From Primorskyibacter flagellatus (GTDB lineage: Bacteria > Pseudomonadota > Alphaproteobacteria > Rhodobacterales > Rhodobacteraceae), in contig NZ_BMFJ01000002.1 in the NCBI RefSeq assembly GCF_014638275.1, positions 558,001 through 622,000 on the forward strand: a stretch of 64,000 nt of DNA. The letters are read 5' to 3'. A model generated the notes under the pieces. The model made no database searches. It worked only from the letters and a program-made list of their open reading frames with translations, and was not told the origin of the DNA. The position numbers were made by a program, and so were the translations under genes. Position 1 is the stretch's first letter. Every line of letters starts with the position of its first letter. This document shows positions 1 to 8,389 of the stretch, one piece after another.

Positions 1-507
1 GGCTATGAAACGCTCTGGCGGCTGGCCCGCTACTTCACCATCCTGACCAATACGCTGGTTGTCGTGACATATGCCGCCATCGCCTTCGGGGCCCGCCTGA
101 CCGCGCCGGTCTGGCTTGGCGGCGTGACGCTCTGGATCGCGATCACCGGGGTGGTCTATCACCTGCTGCTGGCCGGGACAGACGGGCCGAAGACCGGGCT
201 GGACTGGTGGGCCGATTTCGGCGTGCACAGCGCCACTCCTGTTGCCGTCACGCTCTGGTGGCTGGCCTTTGGGCCGCGCGCGGAGCTGCGGGCGGGGGCG
301 GCGGTGCTGTGGATGCTCTGGCCGCTGATCTACGTGGGATACGCGCTGACACGGGGGCATTTTGACGGCACCTACCCCTATTTCTTCACCAACCCGGACC
401 GGATCGGCTGGACCGGGGTGGCGGAATGGACCGTGATCCTTGCCGTGGCCTTCCTGATCGCCGGTCTGCTGCTGATCGCCCTGGCCCGGCTGATCCGCAA
501 CCGCTAG
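1..507 (+). CDS. Pr6Pr-type membrane protein, 5' end outside window
   Basis: The frame is open from base 1, so the start lies to the left of the window; the GTG at 64 is internal. The visible 168 residues contain about five hydrophobic segments separated by short polar loops. The pattern, with an early YFTILTNTL stretch and a WxxxFGVHS-like loop, matches what I recall of Pr6Pr-family integral membrane proteins, whose function is unknown. The C-terminus is short and basic (RLIRNR). The stop overlaps the convergent DUF1491 gene by 4 bases. The family call rests on motif memory and hydrophobicity only. Confidence 0.65.
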   Translation, partial: GYETLWRLARYFTILTNTLVVVTYAAIAFGARLTAPVWLGGVTLWIAITGVVYHLLLAGTDGPKTGLDWWADFGVHSATPVAVTLWWLAFGPRAELRAGAAVLWMLWPLIYVGYALTRGHFDGTYPYFFTNPDRIGWTGVAEWTVILAVAFLIAGLLLIALARLIRNR

Positions 508-833
508 TCGGCCAGTCCCGGTTCGTCGAGCAAATGCCGGCCCTGCCGGTCCTCGACCTCGACCACCCAGAGATCGGGGTCGAAGCCGCGCTGGCGGGAA
601 ATGGACTGGTCGACCTGCGATTCCGGCCCCTCCGATAGGACCATCCACTTGCGCGCGCCCGTCACGATGTCGAAGCTGCGCTGAAACGCGACCGCCTGCC
701 CGTCGAGCGTGTTGAGCTTCACCAGAACGGCCCCGCCCGTGTCATCGCCATGCGCCACCACGAACCCCGGTATGTCCGCCAGCCGCAACCGCGTGAGGTA
801 AGCGTCGATCCAGGTCCGTGCGGTCAGCCGCAT
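504..833 (-). CDS. DUF1491 family protein
   Basis: A 109-residue soluble protein beginning MRLTARTWIDAYL. The order of short blocks (VKLNTLDG, QRSFDIVTG, LWVVEVEDRQGRHLLDEPG) matches the small DUF1491 proteins found beside era or recO in Rhodobacterales. Function is unknown; there is no signal peptide, membrane segment or obvious catalytic motif. It starts 3 bases after the era stop on the same strand, so it is probably the last gene of the rnc-era transcript. Its end overlaps the convergent membrane protein gene by 4 bases. Confidence 0.75.
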   Translation of the reverse strand: MRLTARTWIDAYLTRLRLADIPGFVVAHGDDTGGAVLVKLNTLDGQAVAFQRSFDIVTGARKWMVLSEGPESQVDQSISRQRGFDPDLWVVEVEDRQGRHLLDEPGLAD

Positions 834-836
834 CCC

Positions 837-1742
837 CTAGTTCCCGTCGCGGAAGTCGAGCCCCATCTCGCGATAGCGCGCCGCCTCTTCCAGCCAGTTT
901 TCGCGCACCTTCACCTGCAGGAAGAGGTGCACCTTCCGGCCAAGGAACTCTTCCAGTTCCTCCCGCGCGGCCTTGCTGACGGCCTTGATCGTCTCGCCCT
1001 TGTTGCCCAGCACGATCCCCTTGTGACCGTCCCGCATGACATAGACGATCTGGTCGATCCGCGCCGTGCCATCGTCGCGCTCCACCCAGCTCTCCGTCTC
1101 TACCGTCAGCTGGTAGGGCAGTTCCTGATGCAGGCGCAGGGTCAGCTTTTCCCGCGTCATCTCGGCCGCGATCATGCGCATCGGCAGGTCGGCGATCTGG
1201 TCTTCGGGGTAGAGCCAGGGCCCCTCCGGCATCTGCTCCGCCAGCCACTTGCGCAGCGCCTCGACCCCGTGCCCCCGCTCGGCCGAGATCATGAAGGTCT
1301 GCTCGAAATCATAGCGCGCATTCAGCGCCTCGGTCAGCGCAAGCAGGTCCGGCGCCTCCACCCGGTCGATCTTGTTGATGGCCAGCGCCACGCGCCGCCC
1401 CTTCGCCGTCTCGGCCAGCCCGTCGAGGATGGCCGAGACCCCGTCCGTGATCCCGCGATGCGCCTCCACCAGCAGGACGGTGAGATCCGCATCCGCCACC
1501 CCGCCCCAGGCCGCCGCGACCATCGCCCGGTCAAGCCTGCGACGCGGCTTGAACAGCCCCGGCGTGTCCACCAGCACGATCTGGCTCTCGCCCTCGATGG
1601 TCACCCCCCGGATCCGCGCCCGCGTGGTCTGCACCTTGTGCGTGACGATCGACACCTTCGCCCCCACCATCCGGTTGGTGAGCGTGGACTTGCCCGCATT
1701 GGGCTCTCCGATCAGGGCGACGAAACCGGCGCGGGTGGTCAT
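837..1742 (-). CDS. era: GTPase Era (ribosome maturation)
   Basis: A 301-residue Era. The GTPase domain has the P-loop GEPNAGKST (residues about 10-18), the switch DTPGLF, and the specificity motif NKID. The C-terminal KH domain carries the RNA-binding stretch GIVLGNKGETI. Era binds the 3' end of 16S rRNA and acts in 30S assembly. The frame extends to 1793, but I chose the ATG at 1742 (MTTRAGF) because it is preceded by an AAAGAG-type ribosome binding site and gives the family length. It follows an inserted endonuclease/phosphatase gene that separates it from rnc, then reads on to the DUF1491 gene. Confidence 0.95.
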   Translation of the reverse strand: MTTRAGFVALIGEPNAGKSTLTNRMVGAKVSIVTHKVQTTRARIRGVTIEGESQIVLVDTPGLFKPRRRLDRAMVAAAWGGVADADLTVLLVEAHRGITDGVSAILDGLAETAKGRRVALAINKIDRVEAPDLLALTEALNARYDFEQTFMISAERGHGVEALRKWLAEQMPEGPWLYPEDQIADLPMRMIAAEMTREKLTLRLHQELPYQLTVETESWVERDDGTARIDQIVYVMRDGHKGIVLGNKGETIKAVSKAAREELEEFLGRKVHLFLQVKVRENWLEEAARYREMGLDFRDGN

Positions 1743-1800
1743 GATGTCTCTTTCCATGGTTGGCGCCTGTCCCTCATAGCACGGGACAGGCATCCGCGCC

Positions 1801-2601
1801 TCATGCCGTGTAAAGCACCAGAGGGCAATGGTCCGAGAGCTCGGGCTCCCGTACCACGTCGAAACGGGCGTCGCGCAGGGGGCCGTTGACCAGCATGTAG
1901 TCGGCGAATTTCTCGGGCTTCTCGTAGAAGGACGTGCGCGTCCCCGGATGGCCCCGTGTCGTCACGAGGTTATAAGGCGCAACGCGGGCAAGGACGCGGA
2001 AGGTTTCGGACACCGGCAACACGTTGAAATCGCCGCAGACCACCACCGGATCGCCCGGCATCAGAACGCTCTGCACCAGCGTTGCGAATTTGCGGGCCTG
2101 TTCGCCGCGCACAGGCGTGTCCATCTTTCCGTTCGGATCGCGCAGCCCGTGCATGTGGGCGACGGTGACGCCGCCCTCTTCCGGATGCCAGACCCGCACC
2201 GCGTGTCCGGTGCGCGCGCGGGGATGCGCGCCGAACCCGCCGGGCGAGAATTCCCCATGCACGAACCCCTGCGCTTGCCCGACCAGCGTCAGGTCGGGCG
2301 AGAGGTAGGTCGCGATCCCCCAGAGCGTCGGCACCGGACGGTCGCCAAGCCAGAGATTGCCAAGCGCCGCAGGACAGAAGGTCAGCCCGTGGTTCGGCAG
2401 CGCGCGCGACACGTCGCGCAGCACATCCGCCCGCTGCGGCAGGGCCATGCCGTCGTCGCGATATTCCAGCCAGGCCGAGGGGCTGCCGGGCGCATAGACG
2501 ACCTCCTGCAGGCAAAGCACGTCGGGCTGTTCCTGCGCCAGCCAGTCGGTCATTTCCTCGAACAGACGTCCGCCCCAGGCGTTGAGACTGACGACCTTCA
2601 T
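1801..2601 (-). CDS. Endonuclease/exonuclease/phosphatase (EEP) family protein
   Basis: A 266-residue EEP-fold protein. Fold markers are LNAWGG near the N-terminus, the metal-binding Glu in [14 protein letters not shown] (Asp/Asn), and the final SDHCPLVL with the catalytic Asp-His. Such proteins cleave phosphodiesters in nucleic acids or phospholipids; the substrate cannot be read here. The start at 2601 overlaps the rnc stop in an ATGA junction, indicating translational coupling; a longer upstream frame is only the rnc shadow. An EEP gene between rnc and era is an addition to the usual rnc-era pair. Confidence 0.85.
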   Translation of the reverse strand: MKVVSLNAWGGRLFEEMTDWLAQEQPDVLCLQEVVYAPGSPSAWLEYRDDGMALPQRADVLRDVSRALPNHGLTFCPAALGNLWLGDRPVPTLWGIATYLSPDLTLVGQAQGFVHGEFSPGGFGAHPRARTGHAVRVWHPEEGGVTVAHMHGLRDPNGKMDTPVRGEQARKFATLVQSVLMPGDPVVVCGDFNVLPVSETFRVLARVAPYNLVTTRGHPGTRTSFYEKPEKFADYMLVNGPLRDARFDVVREPELSDHCPLVLYTA

Positions 2602-3278
2602 GACGACACCCTGTCCAGCAGCGCCCGCGCCGCCGCCTGTTCCGCCGCGCGCTTGGACCCGGCCACCGCTTCGGCCGTTTCGCCATTGCCGAGCCGCGCC
2701 TCGATCCGGAACTGCGGGGCGTGATCCGGTCCCTCGCGTCCTGTCTCCACATAGGCGGGCGGGGTGAGGCCGCGCGCCTGCGCCCATTCCTGCAGCGCGG
2801 TCTTTGCGTCGGTCGCGTCCTCCGCCACCTTCGCCACCCGGTCGCCCCAGAGCCGCAGCACCACATCGCGCGCCGCAGGGAACCCGGCGTCGAGATAGAT
2901 CGCGCCGATCACCGCCTCCATCGCATCGCCCAGTAGGGTCATCTTGCGCCGCCCGCCGGTGCGCTGTTCAGAGCGGCCGAGCTTCAGCACCGCGCCAAGG
3001 TCGATCCCGGCGGCCACCTCGGCGCAGGTTTCCTTGCGGATCAGGGCGTTGTAGCGCGGCGCAAGCTGGCCTTCGCTGGCATCCTGATCCTCCTCGTACA
3101 GCGCCTCGGCAATCACCAGGTTCAGCACCCGGTCGCCGAGGAATTCCAATCGCTGGTTGTGCTGCCGGGTCGGAGAGGACACGGAGGGATGCGTCACGGC
3201 CCGAACCAGCAGGTCGGGCCGGGCGAAGTCATGGCCGATGCGGGTGGCGAAGGATTGGAGCTCTCCGGACAGCTTCAT
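2598..3278 (-). CDS. rnc: Ribonuclease III
   Basis: A 226-residue RNase III that cleaves double-stranded RNA during rRNA and mRNA processing. The signature [10 protein letters not shown] lies near residue 43, and the second acidic site is in [16 protein letters not shown] (about residue 108). A C-terminal dsRNA-binding domain begins near [11 protein letters not shown] and ends in [14 protein letters not shown]. It starts 6 bases after the lepB stop on the same strand and ends in a 4-base overlap with the EEP gene, so lepB, rnc, the EEP gene and era form one transcript. Confidence 0.96.
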   Translation of the reverse strand: MKLSGELQSFATRIGHDFARPDLLVRAVTHPSVSSPTRQHNQRLEFLGDRVLNLVIAEALYEEDQDASEGQLAPRYNALIRKETCAEVAAGIDLGAVLKLGRSEQRTGGRRKMTLLGDAMEAVIGAIYLDAGFPAARDVVLRLWGDRVAKVAEDATDAKTALQEWAQARGLTPPAYVETGREGPDHAPQFRIEARLGNGETAEAVAGSKRAAEQAAARALLDRVSS

Positions 3279-3284
3279 GCCACC

Positions 3285-4127
3285 TCAGTCGATTGCCTTG
3301 AAGAAGCGGTCGCCCCGCCACGTCCAGAAGAACAGCATGGACCGCCCGGCAGAGGAGAACATGATCCGGTCCGCGCGGCCGATCAGGTTTTCGAACGGCA
3401 CCATCCCGACCCCGAATGAGGTCTGCGAAACGCGGCTGTCGGTGGAATTGTCGCGGTTGTCGCCCATGAAGAAGAAATGTCCCTCGGGCACGGTAAAGAC
3501 CTTGGTATCGTCGAGGTCCAGCCCGTCCTGGATGTTCAGCATGGAATGGCGAACACCACCGGGCAGCGTTTCGATCAGGCGCTCTTTCTCGCAGACCCCG
3601 CCTTCGCCGACCGGATCGTTGGAACAGCGTGGATAGCGTCCCTCGGGTCCCTGCGGTTCCTTGGTTTCGGAGAACACGCCGCCATCTTCGACCTGCACCG
3701 GTTCCCCGTTGATGTGAAGCAACCCGGCCTTCATCTGAACCGTGTCGCCCGGCAGGCCGATCAGCCGCTTGATATAGTCCTGATGGCTGACGGGATGGCG
3801 GAAAACCACGACATCGCCCCGCTCCGGCTGATCGCCGATAAGGCGGCTGTTGTCCCCGTCGAGAAACCCGCAGATGTCCGCCGCGTCGATGTCGATGCCG
3901 AACTGTCCCAGCTTGATCGACGGGCACGAGGCGTAGGAATAGCCGTAGGCCATCTTGTTCACGAACAGGAAATCCCCGACCAGCAGAGTGTCCTTCATGG
4001 AAGACGACGGAATCCAGAAGGGCTGGAACAGCAGCGTCCGGAACACCCCGGCGATGATCAGCGCCCAGAAGATCGTCTTGATCGTTTCCCAGATCGCCCC
4101 GAGGAAGCCCTGGTTCTCGTCTGCCAT
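3285..4127 (-). CDS. lepB: Signal peptidase I
   Basis: A 280-residue membrane serine peptidase that removes signal peptides at the periplasmic face. One N-terminal membrane segment (about residues 12-32) is followed by the nucleophile Ser in PSSSMKDTL, the general-base Lys in DYIKRLIGLPGD, and the box GDNRDNSTDSR. A cysteine-containing insert around residues 65-90 lies between the catalytic regions. The ATG is preceded by AAGGACG. It is first in the lepB-rnc-EEP-era run. Its usual upstream partner acpS is displaced by about 2 kb of inserted genes. Confidence 0.96.
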   Translation of the reverse strand: MADENQGFLGAIWETIKTIFWALIIAGVFRTLLFQPFWIPSSSMKDTLLVGDFLFVNKMAYGYSYASCPSIKLGQFGIDIDAADICGFLDGDNSRLIGDQPERGDVVVFRHPVSHQDYIKRLIGLPGDTVQMKAGLLHINGEPVQVEDGGVFSETKEPQGPEGRYPRCSNDPVGEGGVCEKERLIETLPGGVRHSMLNIQDGLDLDDTKVFTVPEGHFFFMGDNRDNSTDSRVSQTSFGVGMVPFENLIGRADRIMFSSAGRSMLFFWTWRGDRFFKAID

Positions 4128-4220
4128 GGAATTCGTCCTTCTGCCCGGCGCACCGTGGCTACATGAGCCGCAGGGGTTTGGGTGTCAAGGTTGCCGGGGC
4201 CGGCCGTCACGCAGGCGCGA

Positions 4221-4892
4221 TCACCAGCCTTCGGTCCAGAGCCGGCGGAGCCGGTCGCCCTCTCCGCGGAAATGCCCGCCCTCAAAGCCTGCGCGCACCA
4301 CACGGTCGGGGCGGAAATGCCGGATATCGCCGCGCAGCTCGCACCAGCCGACGATATTGGCAGTTTCCGAATAGTAGATCAGGGCGATCGGGCGGATGAT
4401 CCGCTCCGACTCCTCTCCCTGCGCGTCGCGGTAGAACAGGGCGAGTTTCCGCTCCTCCCGGATCGCCTGCCGCACCAGGGCCAGGTCCAACCCCTCCGCC
4501 ATCGCCGGACCGCCCCAGACCCTGAGCGCGCCATTGCCGATCCGGTCCCGCAGCGGCGGCGGCAGGCTCGCCGTCACCTTCTCTCCGACCCGCCGGGCTG
4601 CATTGCGCAGCGCAGCGTCGCCCCGCCGGTCCAGCAGGCCAAGCGCGACGACCAGCGACTCGATCTCCTCAAGCGTGAACATCAGCGGCGGCAGGGTGAA
4701 CCCGTCGCGCAAGACGTAGCCGATGCCGCGCTCCCCCTCCACCGGGACGCGCATCGCCTGCAGGGCGGCGATGTCGCGATAGATCGTACGCGGCGCGACC
4801 TCCAGCCTCTCCGCCAGATCCGCGCCGGTCAACGGGGCGCGGGCGGCACCTAGCATCTGAACGATCTCGAAAAGGCGGGACATCTTGCGCAT
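4221..4892 (-). CDS. YafY-type transcriptional regulator (HTH-11 + WYL domain)
   Basis: A 223-residue regulator. The N-terminal winged helix runs from MSRLFEIVQ to TIYRDIAAL (residues about 4-45). The C-terminal half has the WYL-like ligand-sensing region (LALFYRDAQGE, LIYYSETANIVGWCELR). I chose the ATG at 4892 (MRKMSRLFE); upstream codons show no family similarity. It is divergent from a LysE-type exporter at 5011 across 118 bases that contain an inverted repeat (4904-4925). This suggests control of that exporter and of itself. The effector is unknown. Confidence 0.9.
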   Translation of the reverse strand: MRKMSRLFEIVQMLGAARAPLTGADLAERLEVAPRTIYRDIAALQAMRVPVEGERGIGYVLRDGFTLPPLMFTLEEIESLVVALGLLDRRGDAALRNAARRVGEKVTASLPPPLRDRIGNGALRVWGGPAMAEGLDLALVRQAIREERKLALFYRDAQGEESERIIRPIALIYYSETANIVGWCELRGDIRHFRPDRVVRAGFEGGHFRGEGDRLRRLWTEGW

Positions 4893-4903
4893 GGGACTCT
4901 CGC

Positions 4904-4925
4904 AACTGACAGGGCGGTGGCAGTT
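4904..4925. promoter_or_regulatory. Candidate operator of the YafY/WYL regulator
   Basis: Inverted repeat AACTGACA - 6 bases - TGGCAGTT, with one mismatch between the arms. It lies 12 bases upstream of the WYL regulator start and about 85 bases upstream of the divergent LysE exporter. Position and symmetry fit an autoregulatory site shared by the two divergent genes. Inference from symmetry only. Confidence 0.5.
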
Positions 4926-5010
4926 CGGTGCGGGTATCTGGTCAGCCGGACCGCACTGATTCAAGGGGGAATCGGAGGACGGCACCGATCTGAGCGCAAA
5001 GGCTACTGAC

Positions 5011-5631
5011 ATGACATACCTGCAATCCCTCGGCATCTTCTGGGTCCTGATCTTCGGCATCATCGTCATTCCCGGCATGGACATGCTGCTGGTGCTGTCG
5101 AACACGATGGCGCGCGGGTTGAAATCAGGTTTCGCCGCGCTCTCCGGCATCATTGCGGGCGGCGCGGTGCACACGATCTGGGGCCTGCTGTCGGTCGCAC
5201 TGATCCTCCGCCTGCCACCCATGCTGATTCCGGTCATGCTTACAGCCGGGGCGCTCTACCTCGCCTGGATCGGGTGGACCCTGCTCAACAGTGCGATCAC
5301 GGTTGGCGAAGACGCGCCAGACCCCTCCCGCCGCGCTTTCCGGCAGGGGCTGGTCACCTGCCTGCTGAACCCGAAAGCCTGGGTCTTTGTCGTGTCCGTC
5401 TTTCCGCAGTTTGTCCGGCCGGAATTCGGCCCGCTCTGGCGGCAGGGCCTGATCGTCGGCCTGTTGGTCGCCCTGACCCAGCTGGCGGTCTATGGCGGAA
5501 TCGCACTGGCTGCAGGCCGGGTGCGCCGCTGGCTGATCCGTTCCCCGAAAGCGACGATCTGGACGGGGCGGATAACCGGTGCGGCCTTCCTCATCGCGGC
5601 GGCTCTGACGCTCTGGGCCGCGCTAGGGTAG
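5011..5631 (+). CDS. LysE/RhtB-family amino-acid exporter
   Basis: A 206-residue inner membrane protein with about six hydrophobic segments. The LysE/RhtB family signature appears as the early PGMDMLLVLSNTMARG followed by GFAALSGIIAGG, and the middle LVTCLLNPKAWVFVVSVFPQF. Members export amino acids or their derivatives by proton exchange. It is divergent from the YafY/WYL regulator, the common regulator-exporter arrangement. Its last 9 bases overlap the convergent GFA-fold gene. The substrate cannot be told from sequence. Confidence 0.9.
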   Translation: MTYLQSLGIFWVLIFGIIVIPGMDMLLVLSNTMARGLKSGFAALSGIIAGGAVHTIWGLLSVALILRLPPMLIPVMLTAGALYLAWIGWTLLNSAITVGEDAPDPSRRAFRQGLVTCLLNPKAWVFVVSVFPQFVRPEFGPLWRQGLIVGLLVALTQLAVYGGIALAAGRVRRWLIRSPKATIWTGRITGAAFLIAAALTLWAALG

Positions 5632-6075
5632 AATCGGCAGTTCCGGCCAGTCGATCAGGCGCGCGGGCATCCATCCGGCCCGCCGCCGCGCCAGCCGCTC
5701 CGCGACGGTCTCCGCGTCATAATCGCTCGGGTTGCCCGGATGGGTGAAGGCGGAGCGGTCGGCGAGGGTCGAGATATTCATCACCGACAGCAGCCCCGCA
5801 CCGTCGCGCATCAGCATGGCCACATAGACCCCGCAGCGCCCGCAGATCACCTGCGTCGACACGCCGAGGCCGAAGCTGTAGTGCCGCACCTGCTCCGGCT
5901 CATGTGCCGTGAGCGTCAGGTGCGACGCCGGATCCCGGAAGGCCCGCGCATTGTGCGACCGGCAGAACCCGCACTGGCAAAGGCCGATCACCTGATGGTC
6001 CGGCGCGCGCGGCGTTTCCAGCAGCACCCCGATGGCCCCGCAGTGGCATCCGCCCTCGTGCCGGTACGCGCTCAT
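5623..6075 (-). CDS. GFA (CENP-V)-fold zinc protein
   Basis: A 150-residue GFA-family protein. Zinc-binding Cys pairs are CHCG (residues about 9-12), CQCGFC (about 33-38) and CGRCG (about 79-83), the family arrangement. The founding member was described as glutathione-dependent formaldehyde activating, but most members have no proven reaction. I chose the ATG at 6075, which overlaps the acpS stop by one base (TGATG); a GTG one codon earlier at 6078 is possible. It is coupled to acpS upstream and convergent with the LysE exporter. Confidence 0.85.
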   Translation of the reverse strand: MSAYRHEGGCHCGAIGVLLETPRAPDHQVIGLCQCGFCRSHNARAFRDPASHLTLTAHEPEQVRHYSFGLGVSTQVICGRCGVYVAMLMRDGAGLLSVMNISTLADRSAFTHPGNPSDYDAETVAERLARRRAGWMPARLIDWPELPILP

Positions 6076-6476
6076 CACGTCACCGGACGCGCCTCGATCA
6101 CCACGAAAGCCTGCGCCCAGGGGTGATCGTCGGTCAGCGTCACATGGATGATGGCCTCATGACCGGGAGGGGTCATCTGCGCCAGCCGCTCCGCCGCCCA
6201 GCCCGTGACATGCATGACCGGCTGGCCCGTGCGCAGGTTGCTGACGGCCATGTCCTTCCAGGAAATTCCCATGCGCAGCCCGGTGCCAAGCGCCTTGGAA
6301 CAGGCCTCTTTCGCCGCCCATCTCTTGGCATAGGTCCCGGCGGTGTCGGCGCGGCGTTCGGCCTTGCGCTGTTCAACCTCCGTGAAGACACGGTTGCGGA
6401 ACCGATCGCCAAAGCGGTCGAGCGTGCCCTGGATCCGGTCGATATTCGCCAGATCGGTGCCGATGCCGAGGATCAT
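6075..6476 (-). CDS. acpS: Holo-[acyl-carrier-protein] synthase
   Basis: A 133-residue AcpS, which transfers 4'-phosphopantetheine from CoA to the acyl carrier protein. The Mg-binding motif [12 protein letters not shown] is at the N-terminus and [15 protein letters not shown] lies mid-protein. I chose the ATG at 6476 (MILGIGTDL) for family length; a GTG at 6491 would add five residues. In related genomes acpS sits between pdxJ and lepB. Here a LysR region separates it from pdxJ, and the GFA/LysE/WYL genes separate it from lepB. Confidence 0.93.
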   Translation of the reverse strand: MILGIGTDLANIDRIQGTLDRFGDRFRNRVFTEVEQRKAERRADTAGTYAKRWAAKEACSKALGTGLRMGISWKDMAVSNLRTGQPVMHVTGWAAERLAQMTPPGHEAIIHVTLTDDHPWAQAFVVIEARPVT

Positions 6477-6540
6477 GTGGCCGTCCGTCACTGCGTCAGG
6501 CCAGAGGTCTAGCCGGTTTGCACAGGGAAGTCAGCGCCCT

Positions 6541-6738
6541 TCAGACAGACGCGCAGGGCGCAGGCCGGAACGCGACCGCCCTGTCGCGCCGGGCAGCGGG
6601 CGCCGGCGGCGGGACGAGTGGCAGGTCCGCAAGTTCGCGCGGGGACATCCGGGCGACATCGGGATGCGCAAAGGGGTCGCCCGGCGCCGGGTTGACAGGG
6701 GCCCGGGCGGCGAAAAGGGTTTTGAACCAGTTTGTCAT
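6541..6738 (-). CDS. Small basic hypothetical protein (65 aa)
   Basis: A 65-residue frame beginning MTNWFKTLFAAR. Support comes from a near-ideal ribosome binding site (AAGGAG, then AAAACC, then ATG) and from its position divergent to the LysR gene at 6832. The body is Pro/Ala-rich with a segment DPFAHPDVARMSPRELADLP, which looks like a short structured motif. There is no signal peptide or cysteine. The frame is open further upstream, but that part is antisense to the LysR gene. I do not recognise a family; a LysR-controlled small protein is an inference. Confidence 0.6.
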   Translation of the reverse strand: MTNWFKTLFAARAPVNPAPGDPFAHPDVARMSPRELADLPLVPPPAPAARRDRAVAFRPAPCASV

Positions 6739-6795
6739 GGTTTTCTCCTTGGTTTCAGATATCGGGAATATGGGATCGGCCCCGCGCTTTTTGAA

Positions 6796-6825
6796 TTGCA
6801 CGCTTTCTGCACCTGCCTTTAGAAT
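6796..6825 (+). promoter_or_regulatory. Probable promoter of the LysR gene (leaderless)
   Basis: A -35-like TTGCAC at 6796-6801 and a -10-like TAGAAT at 6820-6825 are 18 bases apart. The -10 ends only 6 bases before the LysR ATG at 6832, and no Shine-Dalgarno sequence precedes that ATG. A transcript from here would begin at or very near the start codon. Confidence 0.45.
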
Positions 6826-6831
6826 TTCTGA

Positions 6832-7743
6832 ATGGACAACCTCAGCCGCATCCCCCTGAACGGCCTGCGCGCCGCCGAAGCCGTGCACCGGCTCGGCTCC
6901 CTCTCCGCCGCGGGGAAGGAACTGGGCGTATCCCCCGGTGCCGTCAGCCAGCAGGTTGCACGGCTTGAAGAGACGCTTGGCCTGCGCCTCTTCCTCCGCC
7001 GCCCCGGCGGCATGATCGCGGCAGAGGGGACCGCGGACCTCTTCCGCCTGCTCGGTCAGGGGTTCGACCGGCTGTCCGCCGCTGTCGATCTGACCCGCAA
7101 AGACCGGCAGAGCATGCTCACCGTCTCCTGCGCGCCGATCTTCGCAGCCCGCTGGTTGATCTGGCGGCTGCGCGGCTTCACCCGCGCCAACCCCGACATC
7201 CGCATCCGCATCGACAGCGACACCGCCCTGATCGACCCGAACGACGGCACCGCCGACTTCGCCATCCGCATCGGCAACGGCCCTTACGAGGGGGTCGAGG
7301 TCGAACGACTGTTCCCGCAGCGCATCGTTCCGGTCTGCCACGCCGACATCGCCGCCACGCTGCACAGCCCGGCGGACTTGCTGAATGTGCCGATCATCCG
7401 CGACACCCGGTCGAACTATGGCTGGCAGCACTGGCTTCGCCCCGGCGACCCGCCTGCCGACCGCCTGCCCGAGGGGCCCGAGTTCAGCGAGGGCACGCTC
7501 TGCCTCGATTCCGCGATGACCGGGGCCGGGGTCTTCCTGTCCTTTGAAACCCTCTGCGTCGATTCGCTGAAACGCGGCCAGATCGTCGCCCCCTTCCCGG
7601 TCTGGCGGAATACCGGCGCGTCCTACTGGCTGATTTCGGCACAGGACCGGTCGCTGACCCTGCCGCAGCGCAGGTTCCGCCAGTGGCTGAAAGCGGCGAT
7701 CGAGGAAGAGGGGATGGGCGTCGCCCCGGTTCCTACGGGCTGA
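6832..7743 (+). CDS. LysR-family regulator, GcvA-like
   Basis: A 303-residue LysR protein. The N-terminal winged helix (residues about 5-65: LNGLRAAEAVHRLGSLSAAGKEL..SPGAVSQQV) and the acidic-effector substrate-binding domain follow the GcvA/AmpR subgroup pattern. It is divergent from the 65-residue gene, with only 93 bases between the two starts, so autoregulation with control of the small gene is the natural reading. Its 3' end overlaps a convergent secreted protein gene by 11 bases. The ATG lacks a Shine-Dalgarno sequence and closely follows a -10-like box. Confidence 0.9.
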   Translation: MDNLSRIPLNGLRAAEAVHRLGSLSAAGKELGVSPGAVSQQVARLEETLGLRLFLRRPGGMIAAEGTADLFRLLGQGFDRLSAAVDLTRKDRQSMLTVSCAPIFAARWLIWRLRGFTRANPDIRIRIDSDTALIDPNDGTADFAIRIGNGPYEGVEVERLFPQRIVPVCHADIAATLHSPADLLNVPIIRDTRSNYGWQHWLRPGDPPADRLPEGPEFSEGTLCLDSAMTGAGVFLSFETLCVDSLKRGQIVAPFPVWRNTGASYWLISAQDRSLTLPQRRFRQWLKAAIEEEGMGVAPVPTG

Positions 7744-8173
7744 GCGCTGGACCGATCTCGCCCGAGGACTGGTTGAGCGTGAAAGTCAGCGTCCGGTCCA
7801 GCATGGCGCCGGTCGGTTCATCCACGACTCTGACCGGCAGACGGAACCGGAGGCCCTGCGCCGGGTCGTAATCAGCAGTGAGGTCTTTGAAAGTGACGCG
7901 GCCGAACCCGTAGCTCTTGTAGCTCACGATCCGGCACTGCCGGTCGCCCAGTTCCCCGCGCGGCGGTGAGAGGACGAGAATGTAGTAACCCCCGATCGCG
8001 GGCTCACCCGCATCCAGCAGCGCAAGGCGGACGTCACCGTTGGCAAAGCTGCGGGAGTTGTTTTCCCACGGTTCGGCGATGACGCCGGCAGAAGCGCGCC
8101 AGTCGCAGTCCTCCACCTGTTGCGCAACGGCCGGCGTTGCGAGGAGGAGGAGGGAGAGGAGATAGCGGATCAT
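7733..8173 (-). CDS. Hypothetical secreted protein
   Basis: A 146-residue protein with a clear signal peptide (MIRYLLSLLLLATPAVA, cleavage likely after AVA) and a two-cysteine periplasmic domain (CDW near the mature N-terminus, RQCRIVSY mid-protein), probably disulphide-linked. I recognise no family. I chose the ATG at 8173 because the frame further upstream has no signal sequence and runs into a repeat. It is convergent with the LysR gene, overlapping by 11 bases. Confidence 0.7.
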   Translation of the reverse strand: MIRYLLSLLLLATPAVAQQVEDCDWRASAGVIAEPWENNSRSFANGDVRLALLDAGEPAIGGYYILVLSPPRGELGDRQCRIVSYKSYGFGRVTFKDLTADYDPAQGLRFRLPVRVVDEPTGAMLDRTLTFTLNQSSGEIGPALSP

Positions 8174-8303
8174 GGAAGTGGAACGCGGGGGACTGGGGTG
8201 TGGTTCAAACGTGCGGCGCAGGGCGGCGGACGTCCGCGGACTGCGGGGTGGCGGCATGGTGAAAGCCCGAAGTCGTTCCGAAGAATCTTGCCACCATCGC
8301 AAC

Positions 8304-8389
8304 CGTCATCCTCGGACTTGATCCGAGGATCTCCCTGTCTACGGGCGCGCGAAACATGAAGAGATCCTCGAATCGAGTCCGAGGATGAC
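8304..8389. repeat. Palindromic intergenic repeat (TCATCCTCGG type), copy 1
   Basis: Two inverted arms, CGTCATCCTCGGACTTGAT.. at 8304-8333 and ..GAGTCCGAGGATGAC at 8361-8389, flank about 27 bases. Each arm is itself an imperfect palindrome (ATCCTCGG..CCGAGGAT). The same unit recurs at 35182-35246. It fits the repetitive extragenic palindromes common in alphaproteobacteria. The remainder of the gap 8174-8415 shows no gene. Confidence 0.75.
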
